From Streptomyces sp. ISL-43 (lineage in GTDB: Bacteria > Actinomycetota > Actinomycetes > Streptomycetales > Streptomycetaceae), in assembly GCF_018614195.1 (NCBI RefSeq), contig NZ_JAGGOT010000032.1, positions 1-64,000 on the forward strand: a DNA stretch of 64,000 nt, read 5' to 3'. Positions 52,057 through 60,584 of the stretch are shown here, piece by piece; positions within the stretch are counted from its first letter, which is position 1; each line of letters opens with the position of its first letter. Under the pieces are notes generated by a model, which saw nothing but the letters and a program-made list of their open reading frames with translations, was not told where the DNA came from and did not search any database. The translations under genes and the position numbers were made by a program.

Positions 52057-52326
52057 ATGCGGATTCAGGTGGTGCGAACGGGCGGCTTCGCGGGGATCGA
52101 GCGACGGGCCGAGGTGGACACCTCGGGCATGCCCGACGAGGCCGAGTGGCAGGCCCTGGCCCAGCTGGCCCTGCGGCCCGGTCCGCCGAGGGATCCGGCG
52201 GACCGGATCCGGGACGGGTTCTCCTACCGGATCACGGTCGACGGGCGGACGGTGCTCTGCCAGGACCCGAACCTGTCGGAGGCGCAGCGCTCGCTGATCT
52301 CGCGCGTCCTGAAAGAAGGTGCCTAG
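52057..52326 (+). CDS. Emfourin-like protealysin inhibitor
   Basis: 89 aa, starting 10 nt after the M4 protease. It begins MRIQVVRTGGFAGIERRAEV, the pattern of the emfourin family, and has FSYRITVDGRTVLCQDPNLS near the C-terminus. Emfourins are slow-binding inhibitors encoded next to protealysin-like proteases; the assignment uses both sequence and position. It probably keeps the protease inactive inside the cell. Confidence 0.85.
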   Translation: MRIQVVRTGGFAGIERRAEVDTSGMPDEAEWQALAQLALRPGPPRDPADRIRDGFSYRITVDGRTVLCQDPNLSEAQRSLISRVLKEGA

Positions 52327-52353
52327 CGGCGCTCCGCTTGATTGGATGGCCGG

Positions 52354-53175
52354 ATGATCACTACGTCCGACTGCCTGCCCGAGCTCGAGCGCTACTACGA
52401 CACGGCACCCCGGGTGGGCGGGGCGCGGGCCGAGGACTTCGGCCCGCTGACCCTGTTCGTCCAGGAGAGCGCGGGCTGGCCGTACTACGCGCGGCCCGCG
52501 CTCGGCGGCGATTCGGCCGACGCCGTCTCGGTGGCCGACGTGGAACGGGTGCTGACCCGCCAGCGGGAGCTGAACGTCCCCGAGTCCTTCGAGTGGGTGG
52601 CCGAAACCACCCCCTCCCTGCGGGCCGCGGCGGAGGCCGCCGGACTCCAGGTCCACGCCCACCCGCTGATGGTGCTCGACCCCTCGGCGGTACGGATCCC
52701 CGCGCATCCGGACGTACGCGTACTCGGCGCGGCCGACCCGCTGCTGCGCGCGGCGGTGACGGTGCCGATGCTGGCCTTCGCCGCGCCCGGCACGGCGGTG
52801 GGCGAGGCGGGCCCGGCGGAGCTCGCGGTGGCGGAGCGGGACCCGGCCTCGGAGGGCCGCCGGGTCCGGGTCGCCGGGATGATCGCGTCGGGCCGTACCG
52901 CCCTGGCGGCGGCCGCACGCGACGGCGTGGTGCTGTGTTCCGGCCAGCACATCCCGGTCGGCGACGTCACCGAGGTCGTCGGCGTCGGCACGCTCCCCTC
53001 GGCCCGCCGCCAAGGCCTGGCCCTCGCGGTGACGGCGGCCCTGATCGCGGACGCCCTGGCCCGCGGTGCCCGCACGGTCTTCCTCTCGGCGGGCGACGAG
53101 GACGTGGCCCGCGTCTACGCCCGCCTCGGCTTCCGCCCGGTCGGCACGGCCCTGATCGCGGACCGCCCCCTGTGA
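52354..53175 (+). CDS. GNAT family N-acetyltransferase
   Basis: 273 aa. The N-terminal half lacks clear motifs; the C-terminal GNAT domain has EVVGVGTLPSARRQGLALAVTAALI (acetyl-CoA pyrophosphate loop, R-R-Q-G-L-A, in two blocks) and VFLSAGDEDVARVYARLGFR. The substrate is unknown. ATG 52354; TTG 52342 is possible. Spaced 27 nt from the emfourin gene. Confidence 0.85.
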   Translation: MITTSDCLPELERYYDTAPRVGGARAEDFGPLTLFVQESAGWPYYARPALGGDSADAVSVADVERVLTRQRELNVPESFEWVAETTPSLRAAAEAAGLQVHAHPLMVLDPSAVRIPAHPDVRVLGAADPLLRAAVTVPMLAFAAPGTAVGEAGPAELAVAERDPASEGRRVRVAGMIASGRTALAAAARDGVVLCSGQHIPVGDVTEVVGVGTLPSARRQGLALAVTAALIADALARGARTVFLSAGDEDVARVYARLGFRPVGTALIADRPL

Positions 53176-53236
53176 TCCACCGGGTCCGGCCGCGCCGGGA
53201 GGCACGGCAGGCCCGCGCCCAGCCCCTGGCCAACGG

Positions 53237-53370
53237 GTGGCCCGCGCCGCCGCCCCGCCGGACCGCCTGCCGCTGACCGAGGCCGAGGCGGCCGAGGCGG
53301 AGCGGGAGCTCGGCGTCCGCTTCCCGCCCGCGTACCGCTCGTACCTGCTCGAAGAGAGCGCGGGCGGCAG
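53237..53370 (+). pseudogene. Remnant of an SMI1/KNR4 family gene
   Basis: From GTG 53237 about 45 codons read LPLTEAEAAEAERELGVRFP then PAYRSYLLEESAGG, the typical N-terminal helix and strand of SMI1/KNR4 (SUKH) proteins. After about 53370 the frame no longer matches the family and runs through the methyltransferase in the wrong frame, so the gene is truncated. SUKH proteins often act as immunity proteins of toxin systems; no toxin gene is nearby. Confidence 0.6.
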
Positions 53371-53466
53371 GCGGGGTTGCCGGAACGGCAACGTTGTTTG
53401 GCGGGCCGGGACAGGCGGGCGGAGCATCGGGGGCGCAGGCACCCGTACCGACCGGAAGAGGCCGCC

Positions 53467-54123
53467 ATGGCGCACGAGCACGACCACCAGTCCCCCGAGC
53501 CCGCCGACTTCGAAGGCGAGGAGTACTGGGACACCCGCTACCGGGAGAGCGAGAAGATCTGGAGCGGCGACGCCAACGCCGCCCTGGCGCGGGAGGTCGC
53601 GTCGCTCGCTCCGGGGCGGGCCCTGGATCTGGGCTGCGGCGAGGGCGGCGACGCCGTGTGGCTCGCGCGCAAGGGCTGGCACGTCACCGGGACGGACATC
53701 TCCGGGGTCGCCCTGGAGAAGGCGGCGGCCCACGCCGCCGACGCCGGGGTCGCGGACCGCACCGCGTGGGAGCGCCACGACCTCGCGGAGTCCTTCCCGG
53801 CCGGGGAGTACGACCTGGTCTCCGCGTGCTTCCTGCACACCTTCGGCGATTTCCCGCGCGAGCGGATCCTGCGCCGGGCAGCCGCGGCCGTGGCCCCCGG
53901 CGGCATCCTGCTCGTCGTGGGCCACGCGGGCTGGGCACCCTGGCAGCAGGACCGCCCCGAGGTGGCCATGCCGACCCCCGACGAGGTCCTCGCCCAGCTG
54001 GAGCTGGAGTCGGGCGCCTGGGAGGTGCTGCTGGCGGAGGAACACGTACGGGTCCAGAACCAGCCTGACGGCCGGCCCGGGACCCGTACGGACAACGCGG
54101 TGAAGGTGCGGCGCCTCCCCTAG
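53467..54123 (+). CDS. Class I SAM-dependent methyltransferase
   Basis: 218 aa. ALDLGCGEGGDAVWLARKGW is motif I, TGTDISGVALEKA motif II, and VSACFLHTFGDFPRERILRR the motif IV region. It is similar to the SAM methyltransferases placed near thiopurine or tellurite methyltransferases, but without a diagnostic residue. ATG 53467 follows AGAGG. It is convergent with era, 23 nt apart. Confidence 0.85.
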   Translation: MAHEHDHQSPEPADFEGEEYWDTRYRESEKIWSGDANAALAREVASLAPGRALDLGCGEGGDAVWLARKGWHVTGTDISGVALEKAAAHAADAGVADRTAWERHDLAESFPAGEYDLVSACFLHTFGDFPRERILRRAAAAVAPGGILLVVGHAGWAPWQQDRPEVAMPTPDEVLAQLELESGAWEVLLAEEHVRVQNQPDGRPGTRTDNAVKVRRLP

Positions 54124-54146
54124 CCGGGGCCGGCCGCGTCAAGGAA

Positions 54147-55088
54147 TCAGAAGCCGAGCTTGCGGAGCTGCTTGGGGTCGCGCTGCCAGTCCTTGGCGAC
54201 CTTCACGTGCAGGTCGAGGAAGACCGGGGTGCCGAGCAGTGCCTCGATGTGCTTGCGCGACTTCATCCCGACCTCCTTCAGGCGGGCGCCCTTCGGGCCG
54301 ATGATGATGCCCTTCTGGCTCGGCCGCTCGATGTAGAGGTTCGCGTGGATGTCGAGCAGCGGGCGGTCCGCCGGGCGGTTCTCCCGGGGGATCATCTCCT
54401 CGACGACGACCGCGATGGAGTGCGGGAGCTCGTCCCGTACGCCTTCGAGCGCGGCCTCGCGGATCAGCTCCGCGACCATGACCATCTCGGGCTCGTCGGT
54501 GAGGTCGCCCTCGGGGTACAGCGGCGGGCTCAGCGGCAGCATCGGCGCGATCAGGTCCGCCAGCAGCTGGACCTGGTTGTCGCCGACCGCCGAGACGGGG
54601 ACGATCTCGGCCCACTCGAAGCCGAGCTCCTCGGCGAGCTGGTGGACGGCGATGAGCTGCTCGCCCACCTGCTTGGACTCGACCAGGTCGGTCTTGGTGA
54701 TGATGGCGATCTTGGGGGTCTTCTTGATCCCCGCGAGCTCCTTGGCGATGAACTTGTCGCCGGGGCCGAGCTTCTGGTCGGCGGGCAGGCAGAAGCCGAT
54801 GACGTCGACCTCGGTCCAGGTCGCGCGCACGACGTCGTTGAGGCGCTCGCCGAGCAGGGTGCGCGGCTTGTGGAGGCCGGGCGTGTCGACCAGCACGAGC
54901 TGGGCGTCGGGGCGGTGCACGATGCCGCGGACCGTGTGGCGGGTGGTCTGCGGCCGGTTGGAGGTGATCGCGACCTTGGTACCCACGAGCGCGTTGGTCA
55001 GGGTCGACTTCCCCGCGTTGGGACGGCCGACGAAGCAGGCGAAGCCCGCACGGTGCGGGCTGGTGGTCTCGGGGGAACGATCGCTCAT
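54147..55088 (-). CDS. era: GTPase Era
   Basis: 313 aa GTPase in 16S rRNA maturation and 30S assembly. G1 is GRPNAGKST (residues 21-29), G3 DTPG, G4 TKTD, and the C-terminal KH domain holds GIIIGPKGARLKEVG. Start ATG 55088 gives MSDRSPETTS and has GGGGAG about 10 nt upstream; ATG 55097 is too close to that site. The frame is open upstream of this ATG and continues into the surface-protein gene, so Era may also be made as part of a fusion. Its usual neighbours (phoH, ybeY etc.) lie to the right. Confidence 0.95.
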   Translation of the reverse strand: MSDRSPETTSPHRAGFACFVGRPNAGKSTLTNALVGTKVAITSNRPQTTRHTVRGIVHRPDAQLVLVDTPGLHKPRTLLGERLNDVVRATWTEVDVIGFCLPADQKLGPGDKFIAKELAGIKKTPKIAIITKTDLVESKQVGEQLIAVHQLAEELGFEWAEIVPVSAVGDNQVQLLADLIAPMLPLSPPLYPEGDLTDEPEMVMVAELIREAALEGVRDELPHSIAVVVEEMIPRENRPADRPLLDIHANLYIERPSQKGIIIGPKGARLKEVGMKSRKHIEALLGTPVFLDLHVKVAKDWQRDPKQLRKLGF

Positions 55089-56030
55089 ACGGGCCATTCT
55101 CCCCGATGCGGCTCCCAGCGCCGACCAGACCGCCGCCACGAGGGCGAGAGCGGCCGCGAGCAGGCCGTTCAGGGCGGGGTGCGCGGCGTGCCCGACGGCG
55201 GCCCGGGAGGTGGCGCCCTCGGCCCCGGCAGCCACCGTGACCTGGGTCCATTCCAGCGCGGGCGGGTCCTCCCAGCGGGCTCGGAGCCGGACTTCCTGCC
55301 CCGGCAGCAGCTCGGCGGGCAGCCCGGTGAGGTTCCGGGAGAGGAGGGAGCGGCCGAGGGCGCCGGAGGCGGTGAGGACGGCGCGGGGGCGCAGGGTGAC
55401 GTTGCCGAGGTTGTGGAGCGTGTACGAGATCTCCGCGCCGGCGGCGCCGCGGCGGGTGGTGCGGAGGTCCTCGACGGCGAGGGCGGGGGCGGTGGGCCCG
55501 GTGACCCGCAGGTAGACCCGGGCGGCGACGGCCTGCTGCACGCCGATCCCCCGCGCGGCCGTGTCGGCGGGCCGGTCCTCCAGCGCGACGATGGCTCCGG
55601 GGTGGTCCCCGGGCTCGGCCCGGTCGGGGACGGCGAGGGTGAACCCGACGCTGAGGGCCGTCTTCGCCGGGACGGTGATCCGCTCCCGTTCGAGCTTCGC
55701 CCAGGCGGCGGTGGCCGTGCGCGGCTCGTCGGGGCCGCGCAGGGCGAAGCCGCCGTCGCGGGCGGTGTTGTAGGCGTCGGCGGCGTAGAGGCGGAAGGTG
55801 CGGGGCAGGTCGGTGCGGTTGGCGATGGTGACGGAGTCGGTGACGGCCTGGCCGGGGGCCGCGGAGAGGTAGAAGTAGGGGCGCTGCCCGAGCTTGTTGG
55901 CGGCGGGCAGCACGGACCACTGCCCGTTGTCGGCGGCGACGGCGGGTCCGGCTCCGCCGAGCAGCAGGACGCCGAGCCCGGCGAGGAGGGCCAGGACCGT
56001 CCCCGCCGCGGCCCGTGCGCGGGCGGTCAC
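54147..56030 (-). CDS. In-frame fusion: WxL-interacting-like membrane protein plus Era
   Basis: Reading from GTG 56030, the frame has no stop until the Era stop, 627 aa. Residues 1-32 are a signal peptide (AAAGTVLALLAGLGVLLLGG core); 33-285 form an extracytoplasmic domain resembling COG1470/DUF916-type WxL-interacting proteins (PYFYLSAAPGQAVTDSVTIANRT, seen in two parts); about 289-309 is a TM helix; then MARMSDR leads into Era at residue 315. GTG 56030 overlaps the WxL-gene stop by 4 nt (GTGA), so it is translationally coupled. An unfused protein would need a stop codon that is absent. Either a true fusion, or a one-base error or deletion. Confidence 0.7.
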   Translation of the reverse strand: MTARARAAAGTVLALLAGLGVLLLGGAGPAVAADNGQWSVLPAANKLGQRPYFYLSAAPGQAVTDSVTIANRTDLPRTFRLYAADAYNTARDGGFALRGPDEPRTATAAWAKLERERITVPAKTALSVGFTLAVPDRAEPGDHPGAIVALEDRPADTAARGIGVQQAVAARVYLRVTGPTAPALAVEDLRTTRRGAAGAEISYTLHNLGNVTLRPRAVLTASGALGRSLLSRNLTGLPAELLPGQEVRLRARWEDPPALEWTQVTVAAGAEGATSRAAVGHAAHPALNGLLAAALALVAAVWSALGAASGRMARMSDRSPETTSPHRAGFACFVGRPNAGKSTLTNALVGTKVAITSNRPQTTRHTVRGIVHRPDAQLVLVDTPGLHKPRTLLGERLNDVVRATWTEVDVIGFCLPADQKLGPGDKFIAKELAGIKKTPKIAIITKTDLVESKQVGEQLIAVHQLAEELGFEWAEIVPVSAVGDNQVQLLADLIAPMLPLSPPLYPEGDLTDEPEMVMVAELIREAALEGVRDELPHSIAVVVEEMIPRENRPADRPLLDIHANLYIERPSQKGIIIGPKGARLKEVGMKSRKHIEALLGTPVFLDLHVKVAKDWQRDPKQLRKLGF

Positions 56031-57457
56031 GACAGGGTGAGGGTCAGCACCGCCGTGTAGGCGCCCGGCGGGGTGTACGGGGGGACCTGGAGGGCGACGG
56101 TCGCGTCGATGGTGAAGGTGCCCCCGGTGAGCGCGGCGTCCCCGGTGGAGGCCAGTACCGCCCCGTCCGGTCCGACCGTGCCCGCGCTGCCCGGAGTACA
56201 CGCGCTGGGGCTGCCGGGGGCGGCCGCGCACGACGGGGTCCAGCTCAGGGAGGCGCCCGGGATGCGGACGCCGCCGGCTCCGCGGAAGTCGGTGACCTTG
56301 CCGATCAGCGACCACCCCGCCGGGCCGCCCCGGGCGTCCTTGACGGTGACGGTGCCGATCCGGCCGGCCGCGGCGCCGCCGTCCCCGTACGGGACCGCGC
56401 CCAGGGTCACGGTCGCGCCCTCCTGGGTCAGGCCCAGCGCACCGGGCTCCACGACCGCCGTCACCTTCTGGGTGCCCGGCGCCGTCGGGGCGGTGTCGAT
56501 CACCGCGTAGGCGGCCGGCCCGGAGCCCTGGGTGGGCGACCAGGCCGCGCCCTCGTACGCGACGACGGCGGTGGTCGCCTTGTCCGTGACCGTCAGCTCG
56601 GCCAGGACCACGCCCAGCTCGTCGGCCTTCGCCGACACCCGGTCCGCGGTCTCGGCCGCTCCCGCCCGGCCGGCCACGGTGACGGCCGCGCCGGGGACGA
56701 ACCCGGCGCCGGTGACCTTGACCTTGGTGCCCGGTCCGCCCGCGGCCACGGCGAGTGCGACCGACCGGAGGTTGGCCGTCGGCAGCGGGGTCGCGGTGAT
56801 CCGCTGCGCGACCGGGGACGGCGGCGGCGACGGCGACGGATTCGAGGACGAGGACGGGGACGGATCCGGCGACGGGTTCGGTGACGGATCCGGATCCGGG
56901 ACGGGGGTCGAGGCGGCCGCGCAGGTGGTGTCGAGGTCGAGCAGGTGACCGGTGTGCAGCGTGTAGCCGCCCGGAGCCAGGGTGATCTCACCGGGTGCGG
57001 TGACGGTGAAGGTGCCGGTCATGGTGACGGCGGGCAGCGCCTCGCCCGCCTTGACGGGGTCGTTGCGCTTGGCTCCGACGACCGTGACCTCGCCGCTCTG
57101 CGCGCCCCCGAGCACGATCCGCCCGGTCGGGGTGAGCACGTCGGCGGGCAGGTCGACGGCGAGCGGGTTCACGGCAGGGGTCCTGGTCACCTGGTAGGTC
57201 ACGGTGACGGTGTCGCCCACGCGCGGCGCGGGGTCGTCGACGGTGATCCGGGCGGTGGTGGGTCCGTCGGCGGGCGGCAGTCCGGCTTCCTGGGGCGGCA
57301 GGCAGTGCGTCGGGAAGGTCACCTGGCCGGGCACGTGGCCCGGGGGCGGCTCCCCTTCGGCTGCGGCGGGCGAGCTCAGGGCGCCCCCGGTGGCGGCTGC
57401 CAGCACCGCCATGCCGACGGCCGCCGACCATCCCCTGCTCCGCGCCGATGTCCGCAC
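56027..57457 (-). CDS. Secreted WxL-domain-like surface protein
   Basis: 476 aa. Signal peptide (MRTSARSRGWSAAVGMAVLA start), an N-terminal Ig-like domain (DPAPRVGDTVTVTYQV), a Pro/Ser/Asp-rich linker (DPDPSPNPSPDPSPSSSS, about 190-215), a second Ig-like domain with KVKVTGAGFVPGAAVTVAGR, and a C-terminal region with GWSLIGKVTDFRGAGGVRIPG, a W-x-L motif as in WxL surface proteins. In Firmicutes WxL proteins bind peptidoglycan and are encoded beside DUF916 partners; the same pairing here supports the call. GTG 57457 has AGGGGG 6 nt upstream. Confidence 0.8.
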   Translation of the reverse strand: MRTSARSRGWSAAVGMAVLAAATGGALSSPAAAEGEPPPGHVPGQVTFPTHCLPPQEAGLPPADGPTTARITVDDPAPRVGDTVTVTYQVTRTPAVNPLAVDLPADVLTPTGRIVLGGAQSGEVTVVGAKRNDPVKAGEALPAVTMTGTFTVTAPGEITLAPGGYTLHTGHLLDLDTTCAAASTPVPDPDPSPNPSPDPSPSSSSNPSPSPPPSPVAQRITATPLPTANLRSVALAVAAGGPGTKVKVTGAGFVPGAAVTVAGRAGAAETADRVSAKADELGVVLAELTVTDKATTAVVAYEGAAWSPTQGSGPAAYAVIDTAPTAPGTQKVTAVVEPGALGLTQEGATVTLGAVPYGDGGAAAGRIGTVTVKDARGGPAGWSLIGKVTDFRGAGGVRIPGASLSWTPSCAAAPGSPSACTPGSAGTVGPDGAVLASTGDAALTGGTFTIDATVALQVPPYTPPGAYTAVLTLTLS

Positions 57458-57520
57458 TGCCCGCCCCCTGGGATCCCGTACCCCGACTGGGGGCCATTCA
57501 CGAGCGGGCGGCGGGATAAG

Positions 57521-58597
57521 TCAATGCACGGATCCGGCAGCAACTGATGTCCCATCAGGAGATGGCAGGATGACGGCCCTCGGGGCCGCGGCCGCACCCG
57601 TCCCGACGCCCGCACCCGCACCCGTCCCGGTCTCTCGGAACGTACGCCGGTACGCGGTCGGGCTCACCCCGATCGCCGCCTGTACGTGCTTGCGCAGCGA
57701 CTGCGCCGTCCCGAAGCCCGCCTCGCGCGCCACCTGTTCCATCGGCAGGTCCGTCTGCTCCAGCAGCGAGCGGGCCCGCTCCACCCGCTGCCCGACGATC
57801 CACTCACCGGGACTGAGCCCCGACTCCTCGCGGAACCTGCGCGTGAAGGTCCGTACCGACATGGACTCCTGCCTGGCCAGGTCGGTCAGCCGCAGCGGCT
57901 CGTGCAGCCGGTCCAGTACCCACGCGCGGGCCGCGGTGGTGGCGGACCGCTGCGGCTGCGGCACCGGGCGCTCGATGAACTGCGCCTGACCGCCCTCGCG
58001 GTGCGGCGGTACCACGGTGCGCCGGGCCACGTCGTTGGCGACGGCCACGCCGTGGTCGCGGCGCACGATGTGCAGGCACAGGTCGATGCCTGCGGCGACT
58101 CCGGCCGAGGTGAGCACGTCCCCGTCGTCGGTGTAGAGCACGCCCGGGTCGACCAGCACGGCCGGGAACATCTGCTGGAAGTGGCCCGCCGAGGCCCAGT
58201 GGGTGGTGGCCCGGCGGCCGTCCAGGTACCCGGCGGCGGCCAGCACGTAGCCGCCCGTACAGATGGAGACGAGCCGCGTACCGGGTCTGATGTGCGCGAG
58301 GGCGGCGGTGAGTTCGGGGGTGAGCCGGCCCTCCTCGTGGACCGGGCCCAGCTCGTAGGAGGCGGGGACCACCACCGTGTCGGCCGTGGCCAGCAGTTCC
58401 GGGCCGTGCTCGACGTGGATGTCGAAGTCGGCGTCCGTGGGCACCCGTCCGGGGGCGATCGCGCAGGTGAGGATCTCGTACAGCGGACGCCCGTCCCGGT
58501 CCTTGGCCCGGCCGAAGATCCGGTGCGGGATCCCGAGCTCGAAGGGCAGCAGCCCGGCGAGGGCGAGGACGACGACACGGTGCGCGCGAGTCTCCAT
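57521..58597 (-). CDS. GlxA family transcriptional regulator (DJ-1/PfpI + AraC)
   Basis: 358 aa. The N-terminal DJ-1/PfpI-like domain (VVVLALAGLLPFELGIPHRI to SICTGGYVLAAAGYL, with Cys at the nucleophile-like position) is followed by two AraC-type HTHs in the C-terminal third: LTDLARQESMSVRTFTRRFR and MEQVAREAGFGTAQSLRKH. Domain architecture equals GlxA. ATG 58597 has TATGAT 6 nt upstream, suggesting leaderless transcription. It is divergent from the MFS gene, which may be its target. Confidence 0.88.
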   Translation of the reverse strand: METRAHRVVVLALAGLLPFELGIPHRIFGRAKDRDGRPLYEILTCAIAPGRVPTDADFDIHVEHGPELLATADTVVVPASYELGPVHEEGRLTPELTAALAHIRPGTRLVSICTGGYVLAAAGYLDGRRATTHWASAGHFQQMFPAVLVDPGVLYTDDGDVLTSAGVAAGIDLCLHIVRRDHGVAVANDVARRTVVPPHREGGQAQFIERPVPQPQRSATTAARAWVLDRLHEPLRLTDLARQESMSVRTFTRRFREESGLSPGEWIVGQRVERARSLLEQTDLPMEQVAREAGFGTAQSLRKHVQAAIGVSPTAYRRTFRETGTGAGAGVGTGAAAAPRAVILPSPDGTSVAAGSVH

Positions 58598-58667
58598 GGC
58601 CCGATCATATCGAAGGGTGTCGGTCAGGCCACTGTCGTAGGGACCCCGCCGACCGGAAACTGTCGTC

Positions 58668-60014
58668 GTGACGCAAACAGCCCCCGGCCCCGGCCCCTCC
58701 CCCGCCTCCACGCCCGCACCCGCGGACGCGCCCGCCGACGCGCCCCGGCGGCCGCACCGCGTCCACCGCGCCTGGTTCGTCGCGGCCGTCGCCTTCGTGA
58801 CGATCATCGGCGCCGCCGCCTTCGCCTCCCTCCCCGGGCTGCTCATCGAGCCGCTGCACGAGGAGTTCGACTGGTCGCGCGGCACGATCGGCCTCGCCGT
58901 CTCCGTGAACCTCGCGCTGTACGGGCTCACCGCGCCGTTCGCGGCCGCGCTGATGGACCGCTTCGGCATCCGGAAGGTCGTCGCGGTCGCGCTGACCGTC
59001 ATAGCCGGCGGCTCGGTGGCCACGGTCTGGATGACCGCCTCCTGGCAGCTGATCCTGTACTGGGGCGTCCTGGTCGGCCTGGGCAGCGGCTCGATGGCGC
59101 TGGCCTTCGCGGCGACGGTGACCAACCGCTGGTTCACCGCCCGGCGCGGCCTGGTCACCGGCATCCTGACCGCCGCCGGCGCCTCCGGACAGCTGGTCTT
59201 CCTGCCACTGCTGGCCTGGCTGGTCGAGCACCACGGCTGGCGCCCGGCGTCGGTCACCGTCTCGCTTGCGGCCCTGGCCGTCGTGCCCTTCGTGTGGCTC
59301 CTGCTGCGCGACCACCCGGCGGACGTCGGGCTCGCCCCGTACGGCGGCACGTACGCGGCCAAGCCCGCACCCGTCCCGGGAGCCGCCCGCCGGGCGGTGA
59401 CGGTCCTGGCCAAGGCGGCCCGGACAGGCCCCTTCTGGCTGCTCGCGGGCACCTTCGCGATCTGCGGAGCGTCGACCAACGGCCTGGTCAAGACCCACTT
59501 CATCCCGTCGGCCCACGACCACGGCATGCCGGTGACGGCGGCGGCCGGACTGCTGGCGGTCATCGGCGTGTTCGACGTGATCGGCACCGTCTTCTCCGGC
59601 TGGCTGACGGACCGCTTCGAGTCGCGCCGCCTCCTCGCCGTCTACTACGCCCTGCGCGGGGTCTCGCTGCTCTTCCTCCCGATGCTGCTGGCCCCGTCCG
59701 TGCACCCGCCGATGGTGTTCTTCATCGTCTTCTACGGCCTGGACTGGGTCGCGACCGTCCCGCCGACGATCGCGCTGTGCCGCGAGCACTACGGCGAGGA
59801 CGGCGCCATCGTCTTCGGCTGGGTCCTGGCCTCGCACCAGGTCGGCGCGGCGCTGGTGGCCTTCCTGGGCGGCCTGGCCCGCGACGCCTTCGGCTCGTAC
59901 GACCCCGTCTGGTACGCGTCGGGCGCGCTGTGCGCGATGGCCGCGCTGATGGCGATGGTCATCCGCCGCCGGCCCGTGCCCGTGCCCGTGGCCGTGCCCT
60001 CGGCGACCGGCTGA
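58668..60014 (+). CDS. MFS transporter (12-TM, CynX/oxalate-formate antiporter-like)
   Basis: 448 aa with about 12 TM helices. The N-terminus is a Pro/Ala-rich stretch (about 1-30) before TM1, and EEFDWSRGTIGLAVSVNLAL and APFAAALMDRFGIRKVVAVA are typical of this branch. No substrate can be read. GTG 58668. Divergent from the GlxA regulator with 70 nt between starts; a shared stress or nutrient function is inferred only from position. Confidence 0.88.
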   Translation: MTQTAPGPGPSPASTPAPADAPADAPRRPHRVHRAWFVAAVAFVTIIGAAAFASLPGLLIEPLHEEFDWSRGTIGLAVSVNLALYGLTAPFAAALMDRFGIRKVVAVALTVIAGGSVATVWMTASWQLILYWGVLVGLGSGSMALAFAATVTNRWFTARRGLVTGILTAAGASGQLVFLPLLAWLVEHHGWRPASVTVSLAALAVVPFVWLLLRDHPADVGLAPYGGTYAAKPAPVPGAARRAVTVLAKAARTGPFWLLAGTFAICGASTNGLVKTHFIPSAHDHGMPVTAAAGLLAVIGVFDVIGTVFSGWLTDRFESRRLLAVYYALRGVSLLFLPMLLAPSVHPPMVFFIVFYGLDWVATVPPTIALCREHYGEDGAIVFGWVLASHQVGAALVAFLGGLARDAFGSYDPVWYASGALCAMAALMAMVIRRRPVPVPVAVPSATG

Positions 60015-60029
60015 GCCCGGCCCTCAGCC
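60009..60029. terminator. Hairpin overlapping the MFS stop codon
   Basis: GGCTGAG (60009-60015) pairs with CTCAGCC (60023-60029) around CCCGGCC; the TGA stop (60012-60014) is part of the left arm. It lies between the convergent MFS and VOC genes. Confidence 0.5.
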
Positions 60030-60054
60030 CTGCGCAGGAGCAGCCCTGCCGAGT

Positions 60055-60456
60055 TCAACCCTCTTGAGGCGGCGGGCAGTAGAACTCCAGGGCGATGTTG
60101 TCCGGATCCTTGAAGCAGAGGTGCAGTCCGGACGGGTCCTCGACGATGCCGGAGTGGGACACGTCCTTCTCGTCGAGCAGGGCCTTCCACGCCTCCAGGT
60201 CGCTCCGGCCGCCGACGTGGAAGGCGAAGTGGTCCAGGCCGACCCGCGCGGGGTCGAAGGAGTCCGCCGTATTCGTCGTGCCGTGCGTACGGAAGCCGAT
60301 CATGAGGGCCGGGGAGGCGCTGACCATGAAGGGCCCGAACTCGTCCTCCACGTCCTTCACCGTCTGCGTTCCGAAGAGCTCGTTGTAGAACTCCGTACTG
60401 CGCTTGACGTCACTCACGGACAGCACGATGTGCCCGACACCAGGTACCTCGGGCAT
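60055..60456 (-). CDS. VOC superfamily (glyoxalase/dioxygenase-like) protein
   Basis: 133 aa. GVGHIVLSVSDVKRSTEFYN (first metal His) and LDHFAFHVGGRSD, then GLHLCFKDPDNIALEFYCPP with the terminal Glu metal ligand, show two complete beta-alpha-beta-beta-beta modules. Likely a metal-dependent dioxygenase or glyoxalase-type enzyme, substrate unknown. ATG 60456 has AAGGAGG 8 nt upstream, so the longer GTG 60465 form is less likely. Confidence 0.85.
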   Translation of the reverse strand: MPEVPGVGHIVLSVSDVKRSTEFYNELFGTQTVKDVEDEFGPFMVSASPALMIGFRTHGTTNTADSFDPARVGLDHFAFHVGGRSDLEAWKALLDEKDVSHSGIVEDPSGLHLCFKDPDNIALEFYCPPPQEG

Positions 60457-60584
60457 GGCTTCCACCTCCTTGAGGGTGCGCCGCCCCCCGCTCCCAGGCT
60501 ACGTCGCCCAAGATCAGCCCGCCTGGCAGGACCGCCCGCGGACAAGGAGGTGAGGCGGGGAGGCGGGGAGGCCGGGAGGCCGGG

